Of a stretch of 64,000 nt of DNA, positions 26,395-39,497 are shown in pieces. Where the stretch lies: positions 11,385,209-11,449,208 of the forward strand of contig CP034992.1 in NCBI GenBank assembly GCA_004026145.2, read 5' to 3'. The translations under genes and the position numbers were made by a program. Source of the stretch: Takifugu bimaculatus (taxonomy: Eukaryota; Chordata; Actinopteri; Tetraodontiformes; Tetraodontidae). The notes below the pieces were generated by a model. That model did no database searches and had not been told where the DNA came from. It worked only from the letters and a program-made list of their open reading frames with translations. Position 1 is the first letter of the stretch; each line of letters starts with the position of its first letter.

Positions 26395-27945
26395 CGACTG
26401 TGATAAGGGTTGCTGGATATAAATGAAAGTGAAGCAGGTGAGTTAAACTCCAGGTTAACCTGAAATTCTTGCCCCTGTGGCTGCTGGGATCAGAGTCAAA
26501 GGTGAATCAAAAGGTGATGCTTCAGTTATTTGTGTGAGTCACCGTGTTTTGTAGCACTCCGCTGAATATCGCTGTTGCTCTCCAGTAATAAAGCGGTTAG
26601 CTTCATAAAAAAATTTGTGCATTTAGGGACACAGACATTATGCATAAACGAAAGAAGACACCGGCCGGGTCTTAAAATAACCTGCCATTCCTCCTCGACC
26701 TGCTGCCACACCCTTTGTACCTTAATGCGGGGCGACATGGGCAGGGAGCCTGGATCACGCTGTGTACCAGACCAACCTGTCGTAATTAAGGGGAATACAC
26801 CGTGCACGTAATGCACCATGGGAAAATGAGTCATTTCAGACAAACACACCCCTGGGACTGTTTATGCTTCTTTAGGTTCAGCCCTGAGCCTTCTTAAAGG
26901 TTAATCTGACTTTAAAAAGTCTCGCCTGGGAAATCAAGTCTTAATTTTCCATCAATAATGGAGAACTTTCAAATTTGGGGTAAAACTTTCCCTCAGACTG
27001 AAGGATACACTGGGGTTAAAGGTCAGGATCACAGCAACCTTTGACCTGTGGTGAGTGTAGTGTAGCTCCTTTATTATGAAGAAGTGATCCTGGGCAACCT
27101 GTGGGGACAGCTTCTAGTCACTATTCCTATCACTAACTCACAAAAACACAAAGCCATTTTAGAGTTTGCTGCACAGAGGCAGCAGCAAATAGGCGTGACA
27201 TCACAACTCCGGCTTCCACAGCGGAGCTTTGAAATCTGCCCGCACAGAGTAACCACTGTGTCGCTAACGACTCCATCACCTCCCGTGACGGATCGCCGCC
27301 CACCCAGTGCACAGCCCAGAACCGTCCGCCGGACAATTCCCAACCCGTGGTAAAAGTGAAAGCCAACACGAGCGTTAGACCTGAGGCATGCATGAGAAAT
27401 GAGCGTTTCAGGTAGTGAGAGGCTGCCTACTCCGCATTTTATCAGCTCAACTAACAGCTAAACAGCGTTATTCATCACACCAACACTGTATAATCTAATC
27501 CAGGGTTGATTTTTGCCCCATATATATGTTATCTGTGCTGGCTTTTTGACCTTCCTTCAGCCAAACTAGAGCAAATAAACCACAGATTAGCTTGTGTTTA
27601 CACAGTGAGCTCAGACTGTGAGCTTGGCTGGTTTTCAGGGATCTGTTGCTCTGCCAGGCTGAGTAATGCTGATCAAACATGCACGCTCAGCTGCAGCCAC
27701 CGCTCACGTTCCTAGCAGCAGGTAAAGCCCACAGGCACGCCGCGCCTGATGTCTCTACAGCAAGAGCTCACAGTCCTGGTTCTCAGTCTTCTCCTCTATC
27801 AATCAAATCACAAAAGGAGGGTTTTGTTCTTCAAAGGTGGGATTTAAGGGGGCTGCAGGAAGGTTGAGAGCGACCTACTAACACGTAAGAAGCACGATGA
27901 GCGCTATGGCATCATAGATCAAATATAGATCTGTGCATGTTTCAG

Positions 27946-28026
27946 CATCCATCCATCCATCCATCCATCCATCCATCCATCCATCCATCCATCCATCCAT
28001 CCATCCATCCATCCATCCATCCATCC
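27946..28026. repeat. (CATC)n tetranucleotide repeat
   Basis: About 20 perfect tandem CATC units. They are direct repeats without spacers, so this is not a CRISPR array. Confidence 0.95.
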
Positions 28027-30119
28027 TGAGCCCAGGCTAGCATATTGCGCTAGCATGAAGATGTTGTGGTCTAATGGAGCTTTTTACACCACAGAAGCAT
28101 CGGCTAATTGATTCAAATGGTCTTGTTGTTTAGCCCCCTTCTCTGGCCCCTCCCCTGACACCACTGGTGACTCCCTCCCAGGAGGCTACTCTCCTTTCTT
28201 TTCTCTTCTCTGATCTGTTGGTTTTATTACCTCTGCTGCCCTTCCCGAGGGGTGACACGTTTGAGGACTTGAAATAATGCGTCTTTTGAGACACCAGCTA
28301 CATGTGACTTACACAGATGTGCACGGACCTTTGCATGAAAACCCCCGAGTCCAGAATATGCACTGCCACATTATCATATGCAAGGGTGTTTCAGCAGTGA
28401 TAACTGCAGCACCAGCTAAGGAGTGGAACACCACCAGGACGCGTTTTGCCTCAGACACCAGCCAGGGGTGTAATTATCGAGCCCACTTCTGGGAGTTGGC
28501 AACACAAAGGCAGCAAAATAAAATGAGATGCTCAGTAAAGATTCACCCAGTCAAGGAAGTGCTGGTCATCAGTGGTGGGACTGGCTGCTTTCCATTAGAA
28601 ACTAACGTCATTATCACGTTGGTATTTCGGCGCTCCGTCCAATCAGATTAAAGTGGGGAATACTGTGTTCCTTTGTGTGCGGCTGCTTTTCTCCACATGC
28701 ACTCTCCTGATGGGGCTGATGTGATTGCATGTGACCCACCCCCGCAGCAGAGGCTGGTCTTGTGGTTTTTTGGACTCCAGAGACCGTCATCAATGACCGC
28801 GCTTTATCGAAGACCCTGCTTCTCTGACTTCTCTGAAAGGTTCATCTTTGCTCAGTGTAGCAGCTGTTTTAGACAAACGCCTCTCACATCTTTTAGACCA
28901 GCCATCAGCTCATAATGAAGAAGAGTTTTTAGAATTAGAACCATACCGTTTGTGTCGTCTTCCTGGACAGATCCTTGGTTTATGGGGGAGCTGGACCCTC
29001 TGGATGTTATTCACGGGCCCATCAGTCTTTCACCGACTGTGTATATTTCAGTCCCTGGCTGCACCGACGACTTGTCAGGTGAAACATCTGGTTTGGGGTG
29101 ATGCTCTTTGGTCTTTAATGGCCCCTCTGAGGGGCCACATCAATGGCAGGGATGATAAATCTGAACAATGAGAGCACCAGTGAAGCAGCCAGCGGGGGTC
29201 CGGCGGTGTGGGCCACAGGAAGTGTGGCTCCTCTCAACCCCTGAACCCTGAGGCATTGTGCAACGGCGCGGCCCTCGGACTGCTCTTGGATGACAGCGCT
29301 CCACGTAACATACTGTAAAATGATCTGGTGATCTGGATCAACTCAGCATTCTTCTGGAATTCCAAAGTTATGATGTGAATCCAACTTCATTCATCCATGC
29401 TGGATTAAAGACAGTTGTGTAGTGATTTATTTCAATGGTTTATCTGTGTGGTATGAAGACCATGCAGATAGCAGATCATTAGCCTACATTATTAGCATAT
29501 TGGCAAGTAAGTAAAACAAAACAACTCACAAAAGACCATGCTAACCAAATAAATAGAATCAAATGTAAGAGCGATTGGCAGATCTAACCTGAGAGCTTTG
29601 ACTCCTTTTTTTAATGCCAAACAAAGATGAAGGAATGAATCCCACCTATGCAGGTGTAAGTAAGAGCATGCAAATAGCAAGCTTTCATCTTGTTCTAAAC
29701 CTTCTGTAAACAGGCTCGTTAAAGCCGTTCGGATGGTCAGTTTTATGACAGGCTGCTGCAGTTACGGGTGACAGTTGCTCACTTTAACCTCCTCTCAATT
29801 AGCGCGGGGCAGATGTCTCCCCAGTCGGGCCAAGAGCAGTGGGGTCAGCCGCGACAGACCCTCTCTCATTAACAACCTTTCCACTGCACGCTGCCGCTGA
29901 CCATTTGGACTTTAACTGCTAACAGCGCTACGAAGACATGTGGCAGTGTTCAGCCTGCAAGGACAGAGAGCTCACATAAAACACAGGGTTACACAGTAGA
30001 TGAACAAAGCTAGAAGGCCTGCAGCCCGTGACCTCCTGTGCCCCTGAGGGTTGCCCCCTCGCAGGGGCTCGCTGACCGCTGCTCTGGAGGAAGTGAAATA
30101 CCGCAGCCGTGTCGACGAG

Positions 30120-30243
30120 CCAGGTCTATATAAGGAGAGGTCCGAAGGAGCTCTGGAGGCTGCTGGATTTACACTGTTCAGTTCGTTTCTGCCACTCGTC
30201 CCCGCGGGCAGACGTTTACAGCAACTTGTCTAAACAAAAGCAA
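30120..30243 (+). promoter_or_regulatory. Orphan TATA promoter with possible non-coding first exon
   Basis: A strong TATA box (CTATATAAGG, 30126-30135) sits at the end of a moderately GC-rich stretch. The 100 bp downstream have no ATG and end at a good donor, CAA|GTGAGG (30243/30244). This is the form of a TATA-driven non-coding first exon. No downstream + strand exon that it could join was recognised before col7a1, so the transcript is unknown and the call rests on motifs alone. Confidence 0.35.
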
Positions 30244-33200
30244 GTGAGGCGGATGTGGAAAGGTTTCACTTTATGTTACTAACGCCGTATTTGGACGCTA
30301 GTGACAGCTGCGGCTTATCAAACTGATCACATGTGTACCTGGGTTGGATGTATGGCCCAGGAGCAGATGCAGTACACAGCACAATTTTACCCCCATTAGC
30401 GTGACACTACTTTACTTTCCTACTCCGTATGTAAATAATAGTAAATATCATTTTCATCTACATAATCAAAGGTATTTCTACTGTATATAGCTATTGAGCC
30501 ATTGATCTGTCTCTTATCTGCTTGCCCCCCCCCCCAAATCAGCTGGTTTATGATGGTGACCTTGTGCAAAACTGCTGTGTTCTGAACACAAAAATTATGC
30601 AAAGTGGTCCGATCTGACCAACCTCTTCAGGTGGAGGGACGAGTGTTCACATGACTCACCTGCAATACTCAAACAAGGTGTTGTAATAATAATAATGATG
30701 AGAAGGTTGCTGTTAAAATGGGTAGAGAAAGTTAGCCTTAATGCTAAGGGGGCAATTTAGTGTTTGAAATAGACAGAACTTGTGTCCACAGCCCATCAGA
30801 TGGCCCATTTTGACTTAAAGAAGGTGCTTAAATGTGATGAAACCACATTTTCCTGCATCCTAAGCGCTCTTTATGTCTTTATGTGCATTCTCCGTTTGCC
30901 TTTGCACTCTCACTTGAGATCAGGTTTCACGTTAAGATGAGGTGAAAACAGCTTTAAACACGTGTCTCACTGAGACAGTTGGCCTTGGACTGCAGAAAGA
31001 AAGACTGCTGGTTCTCTGATATTCTTCCCATTACTCGGCTGCCTGTGGAAGTAATTCTGCTGAGAAATTAAGCCTGGCCTCAACCTAATCTCCTTCCTGT
31101 CCAACTCTTATTTTCTTCTCAAAGACAAACGATCTTCTGCTCCAGGGAAGTCACACATCGCACAGATTTGTTTTCACATTTTCTGCCCGGCACCGAGCAG
31201 CGAGGAAATAAGGGCACCTGTGCTGAAAATGCACCGTTTAGTTTAAGGAATCAGATTTCAATTAGGAACACGACACTTCAATTCTGTTGAGTGAACCACA
31301 GCTGCATGAAACCCTCACCAACCTTCTCCGATTTCAGCTTTTTCTGCTGGTCCCACACCTGATGCTGTGTGACTTTGGCAGTCAGATGTAATCACCTTAA
31401 CACTACAGGCCCAGGTCCAATCAATCTAATTGCCGCCAGACTGCAAAGGCAGGTCAGAGAAGCTGCTCCACGGAGCCGAGCAGGAGCGAAGAGTCCATGC
31501 GAGTTGTTTAAAGAGTCTCTGTTGGTGTGTGTCGCAGGTGCTGCTCCCCTGGCACCCAGGCGTGAAAAGCTTCACCAGCATGATTGGCTCTATCTCTCCT
31601 GAGTTCGCCCCTCAAAATCACAGGCGAGCACTTTTCAAGTTCGTGCAGGAACATAAAGTGATGTTGTGAAGCTGATAACAGGTTAGGAATAAAGGTGTGA
31701 CACACACACACGCACGTGCAGGGAGCAAACAGGAAGTGCCTTGGCAGCTCAGTCTCTTTTGCTAAAAAAATATATTGCTAATGCAAACAGACAAAAGGTC
31801 TAGTTTTCTTTTGTATTCCCGAAAGAAATGCAGCATAAATATGTCTTTATTGTGAAAGGCAGCACACATGCGGCGGCTAATAGCTCTCATCTGCTCCGAG
31901 GGGTCCAGACTTCCCAGCCTCCTCAGCTGCTCGCTTCTCTCCCAGAGTTTAATCACCAGGTCAAGCCAAGAAAAACCTCCCGATGTGAAGTCAGAGCCTC
32001 TGGTTCACCACAGAGGGTACTCCCATGTTCAAATATAGGCAGGAACAGAGGCAGAAAATGACACAGCACATTCTTTCCCGGCGGTTTATGGCCGACTCCC
32101 ACTCTAAAAATCAACCCGCCGTTTGATCTGATGTGGCGCGAAGGGAAACCTCTGTCCCCGCTGACCCATGTTTACCTGACTCCCAGCAGGCCTCTGCGCA
32201 GATATTGTCCTGTCTCTGCGGTGCGGTCCAGCCACAGCGAGCGTGATGCCTTCACTTGCACGGGTGCATTTGAGGACTGTTTTTAAAATGAAAGCACAGC
32301 TGCAAATTTGGTACGAAATAAAAGGGCAGCGTGGTTTCGACTTTGGCGATATGGGGCTGTATTGTGCAAACGCGTCCTCCCTCATTGCCGAGGTCTGACT
32401 GGATACCTGGAGTGTTTTTAGAACTATGACTGTGCCTGCTGCAGAGATTTAACCGGAATATAACCGCAGACTTAAGTTCACACGCAGCGGTAAATAAGGA
32501 AATCGTTCAAATGAAATAGAAGACTCATCTAAATGTGCTGAATCACACAGACATTTTGTAGCTGTATCTGTGGTCTTTAAACACACCATCTGGTCTATCA
32601 AAGTGTTTTGGGACTGAATTTATCCGGCCTACACTCAAGGTCACCAATAACAGTCCAATAACCAAGTTGACAAACCTGTTTAACTTTTATGAAAGATATG
32701 AAATAAAAAACAAAAAAAAAAACCAACAAGGCCCCCCTTTGCCTAATGTTGCATTCAAGTGCAAGAAAACAATAGTGATAAGTAATGAGTATTCAGGCAC
32801 AGCGTCTCAAAGCAGAAATGCAGAAATTTAGAAGCCGATCGCGTGGTTGATAAATGGCACCCAACATTTAGACAAATTCATCTTTCCTGTAGAACCGGAG
32901 AGAAAAGATCATCCGTTTAACTGGTACCTGCCTGACCCATCTGCCGACCCTGAAACGACAGCACGTAAACAACAGTCTCCGGAGAGCTGGTGGTGGCGGG
33001 GTCCTGGGGGAGTCTGCCTGCTTGGTGGGGGGTCCCACCACCGGCACACTTCCCTTGACCCCGAGGTTATCTCCATGGTAATCCCGTCTACAGCACCCAT
33101 GAGGAATGGTGATGACTACTGGGTGACACTCGGACAGGCTGGTTGGCCATATTGATCCAGATAAAACTATGCAGGTTTTTAATTCTAAAAACAGAGTAAA

Positions 33201-34191
33201 CCCAATTATCTGACGGGAAAAACTAATATTTGTGATTCTCAGTGTTTTATGCTCTCCTCTGCCTGAACTTCAAGTGTTTCTAGGAAGTAGAAGGCCATGG
33301 GTTTGTCCCTTCTGAGCGACTGTTTTTGTTCAGTCTGGAGTCGTTTGGCTTCTCCTGACAGTTTTACACACCCAGCCGAAGACGGGCTCCTCGTTTCCAT
33401 GTTTACTTCCTCCCCCTGAAGGTTTAAAAGCGTGCTGCTGCGGCGTGCTGTATTTACGTTTGGGCCCCCAAGTCTTCCATCTGGCTGGAGATCAGCACCG
33501 GACCCCGATGGGAAGGTAGGGGCCTGGATAACTCCTCCAGCTACAGAGGCTCCTGCGTGTTGACATTTGCAGAAACTAAATGGCACTCAGCAGGGAAACC
33601 TGAGGAGAGGGGCGGCGGTCTGCCCAACGAGGTGAGGGAGACGAAAAATATGGGGTCGTTAAAGAGAGAAAACCTGAAGGAAACGCCCCGCGAGACGGGA
33701 GAGATGAGTTTCTAAACCACCCCCTCCTTCAAAGCTTCCTGGATTTTTGTGCGCAGGCCAGCTGAGGGTGAATTCCAACTGCCATCAGGAGAAAATCTGG
33801 TTCCAATAGGAGCACTTCCTGCGAATGAGAAGAAACGGCCATGCGCACAAAGCCCAGCTTGTAATCTCTCGCTGCACTTTTGTTGTCTCTTCAAACAGAA
33901 ATGAACATATTTTGCATTTACCTCCAGAATAATATTACTTTCACCCACAAACTGAAACATCAATAAAACAAATGTTGATGAAAGTAAATCTCAATGAGAT
34001 GTTCAACTGCAGCCTTGGTGACAACAACCTTGGCTAACTGTAGAAAACCCCATCAAAACTAAACTCAATCAGTTCCAATCTATAAAGCCAATGAGACTTG
34101 GATTTTGCACCACCTAACAGGAACAGTATACTGGTTTAACTGGTGCATCCAAAAGCTCTCTGTGTAAGAGGCCAATGCTATGTTACCAGGA

Positions 34192-34195
<4 letters not shown>

Positions 34196-34247
<52 letters not shown>
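34196..34247. repeat. (TG)n microsatellite
   Basis: Perfect TG run of about 52 bp, roughly 100 bp left of the inverted repeat. Confidence 0.95.
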
Positions 34248-34248
<1 letters not shown>

Positions 34249-34354
34249 GTTTTATTTTTTGATGTTAAACAGTACATAGTTGCAAACTGGACCACTGTCA
34301 AATCAGAGGATTTGTCAAGTTTGAGTTTAATACAATTGAAAGGGAAAAGAACAA

Positions 34355-35038
34355 TTTAAAAACTCCAGAAGCTAAATGCTAATGCTAATGCCCCCGAATG
34401 ACTAAATCATATGTATGAAAATGCTGGATAAGCGATCTGCTGAACAGTCCACGGCAGTGTCAAGCCATCTGATATTCTTAATAAAACATCTGCTCTTTAG
34501 TTTTTACTGTGCTCCACACTGCAACAACAGAACCGCCGGTGGGGAAACGCTCGAGTGTTTTGAGCGCATGATGACAAGAATTATCATCCCATAGTCACAT
34601 CAATCCTGCTCTCAACCCGCTGCCTCGTGCACCAGTCCAGAAGTCTTCGCTCCAGAGATCTCCCGTCTGATCTAAAAGCCAGGGAGTGTAACACAGTATG
34701 TCCCAGGGGGGAAGGATGTCACCGTGCACTGCACATACCACAGCAGGCTTCAAGGCTCTGGCCTCAGTGCTTCGGGAATCTTTTCCTGCCTCCAGCTTAG
34801 CGGCTCACACACGCATAGGTGCGGATGTTAAAATCTACTGGGTCTTACACTATTTTTGGGAGTGAGGGTCACAGGATGCAATGATGCTCCAGTGATGCAG
34901 CAGATGTTTTATTAAGAATATCAGGTGGCTTGACACTGCCGTGGACTGTTCAGCAGATCGCTTCTCCAGCATTTTCATACATATGATTTAGTCATTCGGG
35001 GGCATTAGCATTAGCAGTTAGCTTCTGGAGTTTTTAAA
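34355..35038. repeat. Near-perfect 139-bp inverted repeat with 405-bp spacer
   Basis: The left arm (34355-34493) is the reverse complement of the right arm (34899-35038) with only about three mismatches. The arms start TTTAAAAACTCC at the outside and end ACATCTGCT at the inside. The spacer has no recognisable coding content. No clear target-site duplication flanks the arms. It could be a recent inverted duplication or a foldback-type element; transcribed RNA would fold into a long hairpin. Confidence 0.9.
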
Positions 35039-37610
35039 GACTGAGAGGGATGCAATGATGGCCTGAACTGAAAGGTTTGTAAGGGTTCTATCACAGCGGG
35101 CCTGAGCTGGTTCTCTGTCACATGACAGTCGGAACGTCCTGCTCCCCTTGTGACAGGGAAGGAAAGAAAGACGGATCACCGCCATGATTCTGCCGCAGCC
35201 ACAGCGCTCCTCAATAGTGATCCTGTTCTCTCACATGTGACATGGCGCATTGCTTGACCCTGGGGTCAAGCCCCCGAGGGCCAGCTTGACCGGTCTCCAA
35301 AGGCTCCGTGGTGTATTAAGGTCCGGAGCGTTCGCTGTGATTCTCACAGATTACTTACATTTGTTCCCAGAAACATTTCAAATAGGACAAAGAAACAATT
35401 GAATTAAATCTGAAAACCTGGTTTTTGAAAGGACGTGACTCATTTGATTCTCTCTGACACCATGTGAGCACCAGGTGACCCCTTGAGTCTGGGCCCAGGA
35501 TCAGATGCCGACAGTAAACACGAGCACATGGTGTGTTTAACGCCTCCGTCCTGGATCCTGTTTGGCCCTGAAGGTTTACACACGTGACATGAACCGTGCA
35601 GTCAGGCTCGAATCACATATCTCTCGCCGCTCTGTTGACGTCAGCCTCATTTTCAAGGCCCCAGACGCGGAGAAAAGGATGAGGGTTATGTTGAATGTGT
35701 CTGGGACGAGTGAGTCTGAGACAGGTCACGCTGCCCGGGTGTAAACGGAGAGCTGCCGTTAGAGTTTAACGCTCTCCCACGAAAACTTTTGCTTTTTCTT
35801 CCAGGTCATTAAACCAGTGGACGTCTTCCAGGCCAGAACATTGAGAGGGAAACGGGAGCTTTCGCTGTGCGCAGAATAACTTTAGTAGGAGTAATGGGGG
35901 CAGAACGTGCCTCTGGACGTGCTCTATCACTCACCCAAGGGCCTGATTTACATCAGGTCCGTATCACATTCAGCCAAATCCCCATAAAATGTGCAGCACT
36001 TTGCCAAGATCGCAGAAGTGCTTCTCCTGCATGGAAAAATGGGGGCTGATGGGATCTCTGACCAGATGCTTTTTCCACTGGAGCAGAGATGCTTATTCCA
36101 GAGGCACGTGTGCGCACTTATGTGTTCATATGAGTGGGGAGGGGGAGTCTCATAACCAGCCCTATTCATACGCATCACGCCTCCATCTGGACCCTGATGT
36201 CTCACCACATGTCAGGGGAGTCAGTGCCGGGTAACAGAATACAGACGCAGCAGCTTTTACCTGTCGCTAACCTGCGGTTATCTTCTTCTCCCAGCCGGGT
36301 TGTGGGGGGGGGTTTGAGAGTGCGGAGGTCACTAAACAGACTGTCCTGTATATTGTGTTACATATGATGTGTAGAGTTTCACAACAGCTGGAACGGGAAT
36401 ATTTAAAACGCCGGCCGGACGTTGGCTCGCATTAACTTTAGTTTGCAGGAGAGATGGCGGCTGCGGTTGCTAATGTGAGGAACATTTTGATTGATAAGTA
36501 ATGAAATCCAGGTGTCATCCAGACGCTCAGGTCACTAACCTCCACGTCATGAAGGTCAGAGCTTCAGAAGGAGCTGAAGCTACAGGAATCGGTTTCCAAT
36601 TAAGCCACAGCTCCAAGGGTCACAAGGATATATGAACGTCCCACTGGCTTCTCTTCATATCAAACTAATCCATCTTTCCACTTGCCGGCTTCGGAGCAAT
36701 CAAAGGAAGCCCATTTCGTTATCAAACAAGACCGCCACGCTCCCGATCTCTGCCGGCTCCCCTATCTGTCACACTTTATCTCACTTTATCACGATCTTCC
36801 GCCCCAGTGAGTCTCTGCTGCATCTTTGATCAAACACCAGATCTTTGCTTGACACGTTTTTTTTTTCTCTAACGCAAAACAGCAAGAATTAGGGCTTCTG
36901 TCCTGCCGCAGCGACCGCGTGCCGTCACGGGAAAAGAAAAGTATGCGGCAAATGGGATGGTTCCTCTAAAACTGGCAAAATGGACATTGGGGACATTGCA
37001 GCGGCCGCCTCAAAGCCGCCAGAATACAGAGAACTATGTAAAAGGCACGCATGCTCAACAATTGCTGTCAAAACTCCAGCAACCCTCAGCCAGAAGCACA
37101 TGGCTATTAAGAGGAACTCTGAGAAAAGCAGAAACACAACATTCCAGTATCCTGATGTGTCCAGTTCCTGAACTAAGATAGCAACCAAAAATCTATATAA
37201 ATAAATGCTAAAAAAATTTAAAAACAACAAAGAAGCAAAGAATGAGCCTATAGCAGATATACTAAAAGTCAGGATGTCCCACTCTGTCCTAAATTTTTTG
37301 GTGTTTGGTGGAGTGAGGGTGAAAGAGTGAGAGTCACAGGAGACATTGATTAATCAGCAGTAAACGGACAAGGTCTCCATTATCTCGTCTTTAAGGACTA
37401 TATAGGGTCTGAGATTTGGAGGCGTGGGAAGGCAGAAACATCTGAAATAAACTGCTTTTTAAAAAATATTTCTTATGGTGCCCTAGTGTGCAACATTTAT
37501 CCCTCTAGATAGAGTTTGTCCAGTGTTCCACGGCCAGGGCAAAAACCACATTGTTCCTCTTGAATGATTCGACTATCGGCCAAATTCCCTTGGCAAGGTC
37601 TCTGGTGTAG

Positions 37611-37611
<1 letters not shown>

Positions 37612-37663
<52 letters not shown>

Positions 37664-37756
37664 GGAGGAGAGGAGAGGAGAGGAGAGGAGAGGAGAGGAG
37701 AGGAGAGGAGAGGAGAGGAGAGGAGAGGAGAGGAGAGGAGAGGAGAGGAGAGGAGA
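37612..37756. repeat. (CAAT)n next to (GAGGA)n compound microsatellite
   Basis: Thirteen or so CAAT units (37612-37663) run straight into about 18 GAGGA units (37664-37756). An ORF across it (37564-37785) is a by-product of the repeat. Confidence 0.95.
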
Positions 37757-37976
37757 AGTTATCTTTATATTTTGACTATATTTGACTCCTCCTCAGCCTT
37801 TCTTCTTTTGCAGAGCGGTGTGGTCTTAGTTGTCCATTTCATGATGGATAAAGTTGTAAATAAAGTCGCCAGTCCTCCTCTGACTGATCGCTTGTTCGCT
37901 GACTTTAAATGTGCCCCCTACGTCATGTGACATGACTTGCCAAATGATACAGTTATTTTGTGAGTTTTTTCATGTT

Positions 37977-37982
37977 TTTATT
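37977..37982 (-). terminator. iws1-like poly(A) signal
   Basis: AATAAA on the minus strand about 105 nt past the inferred stop codon of the IWS1-like gene. Confidence 0.5.
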
Positions 37983-38085
37983 TCTTTTTGAGGCAGAAAC
38001 GTACAAGTGTTTTTCTCTGTTACATTAACACTGAATTAATAAAGCCAACTGAAGGTTGGAGTCGTAGAAATAGAGGCAGTTTCCT

Positions 38086-39461
38086 TCACTTCTTGCCTCT
38101 TTTCTTCTCACTGGATGATTTCTGGAACATCCTTTTCTTGTGTTTAGCAAGCATCGCCTGCTGCTGCATCACTGGACACTGTGGGATCAAGTACAAAATC
38201 AGAACGCCATCATGGCAACGTCGTGTGATCACACTGTTGGGACTGGAATTGGGATTCTCCCACTCGTCTGAAAGTTCACTCACCCAGCCGGAAGTGCTCT
38301 TGAGGTTCCACGAAGGCCGCACAGTGTACACCTTTTGGGACAGCGACGGAAGCCGGGCTCTGCTGTAGTGACCAGACACCTCTGTGTCACGATTGTCACC
38401 TGACTCCAGAGTTCTGTGGGGGGAAAATTGTTAATAATGTGACTACTGCTTTTACCTGTGCAACCTCTGAAGGCCACTTGCCCTGGGTCCTCTCTCCATG
38501 AATTCACTGGGTTTGGGGGAGGGGTTTCCTCCACTGAACTGCAGACAAAGAAAAGAATCAATATGTTAAAGATGCTGTCAATTTTTGAGTGGACAGTCAG
38601 TGAACTGGTCTAGTAACCTGTCCGGTTGACTTCGAGGCTGCACATCTCTCCTCCTACTTTTCTCTCTCCGCAGCTCCCTATCTTCCAGTGACTGGCCGAA
38701 CAGTTCAATCACCCACTTATCTGGACAAAGAAAAGAAAAGGCTGTCAGCTCACACTTCTGCGTGGTCCACCACATTTTTTGGTCTCCTGGTGGAGTGTGT
38801 TTCTCACTGATGAGTTGCCTAATGACAGTTTTGTTGGCTTGGGTCTCATCGGGGTGACTCAGCAAGATGCCGACAGTGTGTCTGATGCCGCTGTGCATCA
38901 GAAGATAAGGGTCCGAGATGGGCAGCTGCGAGGAAGAAAGACACAGAGAGAATTCAGGCTGATGTGACGAGGGCCCGGCCTCTCCTGACCGACACTCACC
39001 TCTGCCAGAAGATTCAGCAGCCTCACCCGGATCGGCAGTGCTGGGAGGCACCCGTCATGGAGAGGGCTGATCCACTTTTTGATCTCTGTTAACAGGCCAT
39101 ACTTGATGAACGTCTCAACAAAGTTTGATCTGGGGGAGAACCAGTCCACAATTCATTTGTCTTCTCAGTGCTACAGCTCAAATATCAGGAGCTACAGGCT
39201 GAAAGCAACATCTTCATACTTCTTGATGAGTTCCAAGACTTGCGGAAGCAGGCACAGTTTTCTCACTGCTGGCTTTCTCTGGCTGTTCAGTATCCGGTCC
39301 TCCTGTCAAGCAAACATGGGGGTTAAAGAGGGCAAAGGTGCAGGTTGGGGTTGTGAAGGGGGAAAACGCTGGGAGAGAATGAAATGGGACAAACCTCAAG
39401 GGCCACCTTCATCCTGCTGATCATGTTAAGTACAACTTTATCTCTGGGGAGGGCGGGAGTC

Positions 39462-39497
<36 letters not shown>

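Larger units (their letters stand above)
21640..37970. other. Gene-poor intergenic region, inka1 to iws1-like
   Basis: About 16 kb in which no exon could be matched to a known protein family on either strand. Short ORFs are scattered throughout, none with a domain, a consistent exon chain or a plausible start and polyadenylation pair. It holds the microsatellites, inverted repeat and TATA-like site listed separately. Distal regulatory elements or non-coding RNA exons could be present and would not be visible without conservation data. Confidence 0.5.

Noticed and set aside
27946..28026. Regular CATC repeat array
   Set aside because: Not a CRISPR array: perfect 4-bp tandem units with no spacers, in a vertebrate genome.
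36425..37230. ORFs upstream of the IWS1-like gene on both strands
   Set aside because: Scanned for a small secreted-peptide exon that could pair with the 30.1-kb promoter. No signal peptide plus processing sites and no usable splice sites.
37564..37785. 73-codon ORF with Ser-Ile-Asn-Gln and Arg-Gly-Glu repeats
   Set aside because: A read-through of the CAAT and GAGGA microsatellites.
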